Assembly (NCBI GenBank): GCA_002381765.1
Contig: DFXX01000081.1
Location: forward strand, 1,626-16,824
DNA: 15,199 nt
Origin: Bacteriovoracaceae bacterium UBA4097
Lineage (GTDB): Bacteria; Bdellovibrionota; Bacteriovoracia; Bacteriovoracales; Bacteriovoracaceae
Reading direction: 5' to 3'
The notes under the pieces are model-generated. The model did not search any database. It was not told the origin of the DNA and saw only the letters and a list, made by a program, of their open reading frames with translations. The position numbers and the translations under genes are program-made. Positions 13,796-15,199 of the stretch are shown here, in pieces; within the stretch, counting starts at the first letter, position 1, and every line of letters begins with the position of its first letter.

Positions 13796-14227
13796 TTCCT
13801 CTCTCGTCTCAGCTTCTTTAATAAAGTCCGGTCAGCAGCTTGAAACTATTGTTTTTATGAAAATTTTGTTTTTGCATTATTTGTAGAATCTCCAAATCTC
13901 TCTATTGCAAGTCAGCACTGAGCTCTGCAGACTTATAAGCTAATTCTGACTGATCAGTATCTGGTTCAAGGTTAAATCTTTTCAATCCCTTGATGAAGTT
14001 CATTCAAAAGATTTGCACTATTCCTCTGCCATAACGTGCTCTCTTGAAGATTCAGTGAAAATTAAAGCGGCACTTGTAAGAGCTATTGATGAGGTGCGGG
14101 CCATAGTGAGACCTTCAAAGGGATGAGGGTGGATTTGTTTATTGTTTGGATTTCTTTGGGTTGGATGCTCAAAGAGATTGAGTCAGGAGAAACTATTCGA
14201 GATGAACTAAAGCTTTTTAGTCGATAA
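13796..14227 (+). pseudogene. Decayed gene, resembles C-terminal half of TIGR02147/DUF4423 family
   Basis: No intact gene fits these 430 bases, but protein-like sequence runs through shifting frames. In the frame of 13796 the text includes N-Y-C-F-Y-E-N-F-V-F-A-L-F and L-I-L-T-D-Q-Y-L-V-Q-G, broken by stops at 13841, 13919 and 13973. The frame open from 13950 gives D-L-H-Y-S-S-A-I-T-C-S-L and V-R-A-I-D-E-V-R-A-I-V-R up to a TGA at 14124. The frame from 14123 then gives R-V-D-L-F-I-V-W-I-S-L to a TAA at 14225. The order of a winged-helix-like part, an S-S-x-T-x-S-L stretch, a helix and a final V-x-L-x-I-x-W strand resembles the TIGR02147 regulator-like family, common in Bdellovibrio relatives. 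This is recognition by eye with no alignment made. Confidence 0.4.
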
Positions 14228-14269
14228 TAAAAATCAAATGCCCCTTCATTTCTGAGTTATAACTAATCC

Positions 14270-14971
14270 ATGATTGAGTTAAAACTTCTCACTGATTTTC
14301 CCCAAGAAATTATCGCTATCGATGAAGTTGGACGCTCTCCCTTAAGTGGTCCGGTTGTCATCGGGGGAGTCAGACTTCGCATTGAACATTTTGAGGATCT
14401 CGCAACTCTAGTCAGATCTCTCAGAAGACAAAAAGTAAAAGATTCAAAACTTCTGACCCATGAAGCTAGAGTGCAGATTCTTGAGAAATTAAATATCCCC
14501 ACACTTCCTTTCAGAGAGCAGGGGAATTTCCAATGGAAAGGCATCGAGATTAGTTTTGTGACCTGGGAAATGGAACATATGGTGATCGATCAGGAAAATA
14601 TTCTGCAGGCTTCGCTTCGAGGAATGAAGGAAGTGGCCCAGCATCTTTGTCAAAGTAACGGGAAGGATACAACAGTATTAATTGATGGGCATATGAAACT
14701 TAAGTGGCCTGATAGCTCTCCTCTTTGGAAAGAGATTCCCATAATAAAAGGCGATGTGAAATCTCCCTTGATTGGTCTAGCGGCCATCATCGCCAAGGAA
14801 AAACGCGATGCCTGGATGCGTGAGATGCATGTGAGTTATCCGCATTATGGCTTTGATACTAATTTTGGCTATCCCACCCGCGCTCACCGCATGGCGATCG
14901 AGCTGCATGGGCCATGTCCCATTCACAGGAAAAGTTTTAATAAGGTGAAGGAATTTTTGCCTTCAGAGTAA
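14270..14971 (+). CDS. rnhB: Ribonuclease HII paralogue, copy 2 with altered GRG motif
   Basis: This 233-residue protein aligns without gaps to copy 1, with about 139 of 232 positions identical by hand count. All four catalytic carboxylates are kept: D18-E19, D139 in V-L-I-D-G-H and D180 in A-K-E-K-R-D. Differences fall in usually conserved places. The GRG junction-recognition motif reads G-R-S (21-23), D-S-K-K-L is D-S-K-L-L (58-62), and H-F-G-Y is N-F-G-Y (about 198-201). So it is probably an active nuclease, perhaps with changed substrate preference. No Shine-Dalgarno is seen; TATAAC at 14258-14263 lies where it would start transcription at about the ATG. No yraN-like gene follows, unlike copy 1. 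Its intact frame argues that it is under selection. Confidence 0.9.
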   Translation: MIELKLLTDFPQEIIAIDEVGRSPLSGPVVIGGVRLRIEHFEDLATLVRSLRRQKVKDSKLLTHEARVQILEKLNIPTLPFREQGNFQWKGIEISFVTWEMEHMVIDQENILQASLRGMKEVAQHLCQSNGKDTTVLIDGHMKLKWPDSSPLWKEIPIIKGDVKSPLIGLAAIIAKEKRDAWMREMHVSYPHYGFDTNFGYPTRAHRMAIELHGPCPIHRKSFNKVKEFLPSE

Positions 14972-15026
14972 AGTTGTCAGGTAGTTATCTTTTGCAAAAA
15001 GTCGGGAATTTCATTAACCTGTTATT

Positions 15027-15199
15027 ATGAAAAAAATAGCATATTCATTACTTATCGCAGTTTCCCTTTGTTTTATTCAACCTAATCGCGCTCAGGCCGA
15101 GATTCCGGTTAAAGCACGTGCGATGCTCACTATCGTGGGTTACGGGGCTGCGGGAGGAGCGATACTTGGTGCTGCCTCTATGGCCTTTGGAACATCCAC
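15027..15199 (+). CDS. Exported or membrane protein, N-terminal part (runs off the window)
   Basis: From ATG 15027 the frame stays open to the window edge, 57 codons. It starts with a signal peptide (M-K-K-I-A-Y-S-L-L-I-A-V-S-L-C-F, ending near R-A-Q-A at about residue 24). A Gly/Ala-rich hydrophobic stretch follows (T-I-V-G-Y-G-A-A-G-G-A-I-L-G-A-A-S-M-A-F-G), which may be a transmembrane or glycine-zipper segment. No Shine-Dalgarno is visible. A weak TTGCAA (14992-14997) and TAACCT (15015-15020), 17 bases apart, would place a start site at the ATG. The family is not recognised. Confidence 0.7.
   Translation, partial: MKKIAYSLLIAVSLCFIQPNRAQAEIPVKARAMLTIVGYGAAGGAILGAASMAFGTS

Noticed and set aside
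14123..14227. Separate 34-residue small gene beginning at ATG 14123 in an ATGA overlap
   Set aside because: Better explained as the frame-shifted end of the decayed gene; no Shine-Dalgarno and no start for the upstream frame.
1..15199. tRNA or rRNA genes, CRISPR arrays, insertion sequences, attachment sites
   Set aside because: No cloverleaf, regularly spaced repeats, transposase or terminal inverted repeats were seen on either strand by reading.

Overview
The window carries the conserved bacterial ribosome and tRNA-modification block rpsP–khpA–rimM–trmD … SPOUT methyltransferase–rplS … rnhB–yraN-like on the + strand. An almost complete menaquinone (classical Men) operon lies inside it on the opposite strand. 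Moderate GC, the SPOUT/rplS pairing, signal-peptide-bearing barrel and periplasmic proteins, and a decayed gene resembling the TIGR02147/DUF4423 family all suggest a Bdellovibrionota bacterium, perhaps of the Bacteriovorax/Peredibacter type. That placement is inferred from gene content and was not tested by search.

Layout. 1-1783 (+): the 3' end of rpsP, khpA, a possible terminator, rimM and trmD. 1780-9937 (-): nine tightly packed genes, in transcription order a short DAHP synthase, menG/ubiE, menB, menF, menD, menH, menA, menC and menE. They share overlapping starts and stops (ATGA, GTGA, TAATG), which indicates one translationally coupled transcript. trmD and menE converge and share the four bases TTAA for both stop codons, with no terminator visible. 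9938-10089: a divergent intergenic region that should hold promoters for both directions. 10090-11092 (+): the SPOUT methyltransferase and rplS, closed by a strong intrinsic terminator. 11195-11980: a probable outer-membrane beta-barrel protein. 12028-12997: rnhB with an overlapping YraN-like (UPF0102) nuclease. 13264-13704: an unknown exported protein. About 13796-14227: a decayed gene. 14270-14971: a second rnhB, about 60% identical to the first by hand count and with an altered GRG motif. 15027 to the end: the start of an exported protein of unknown function.

How the genes work together. DAHP synthase supplies the first shikimate-pathway step towards chorismate. MenF, MenD, MenH, MenC, MenE and MenB then convert chorismate to DHNA-CoA. 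MenA prenylates DHNA and MenG methylates the product to menaquinol. Only a DHNA-CoA thioesterase and the polyprenyl-diphosphate synthase are missing locally. The + strand genes serve ribosome assembly (S16, L19, RimM, KhpA), tRNA/RNA methylation (TrmD, SPOUT) and ribonucleotide removal from DNA (RNase HII).

The points most worth attention are the antiparallel men operon splitting the trmD–rplS block, the paired RNase HII genes with a motif change in the second copy, and the small accessory patch with a decayed gene between them.
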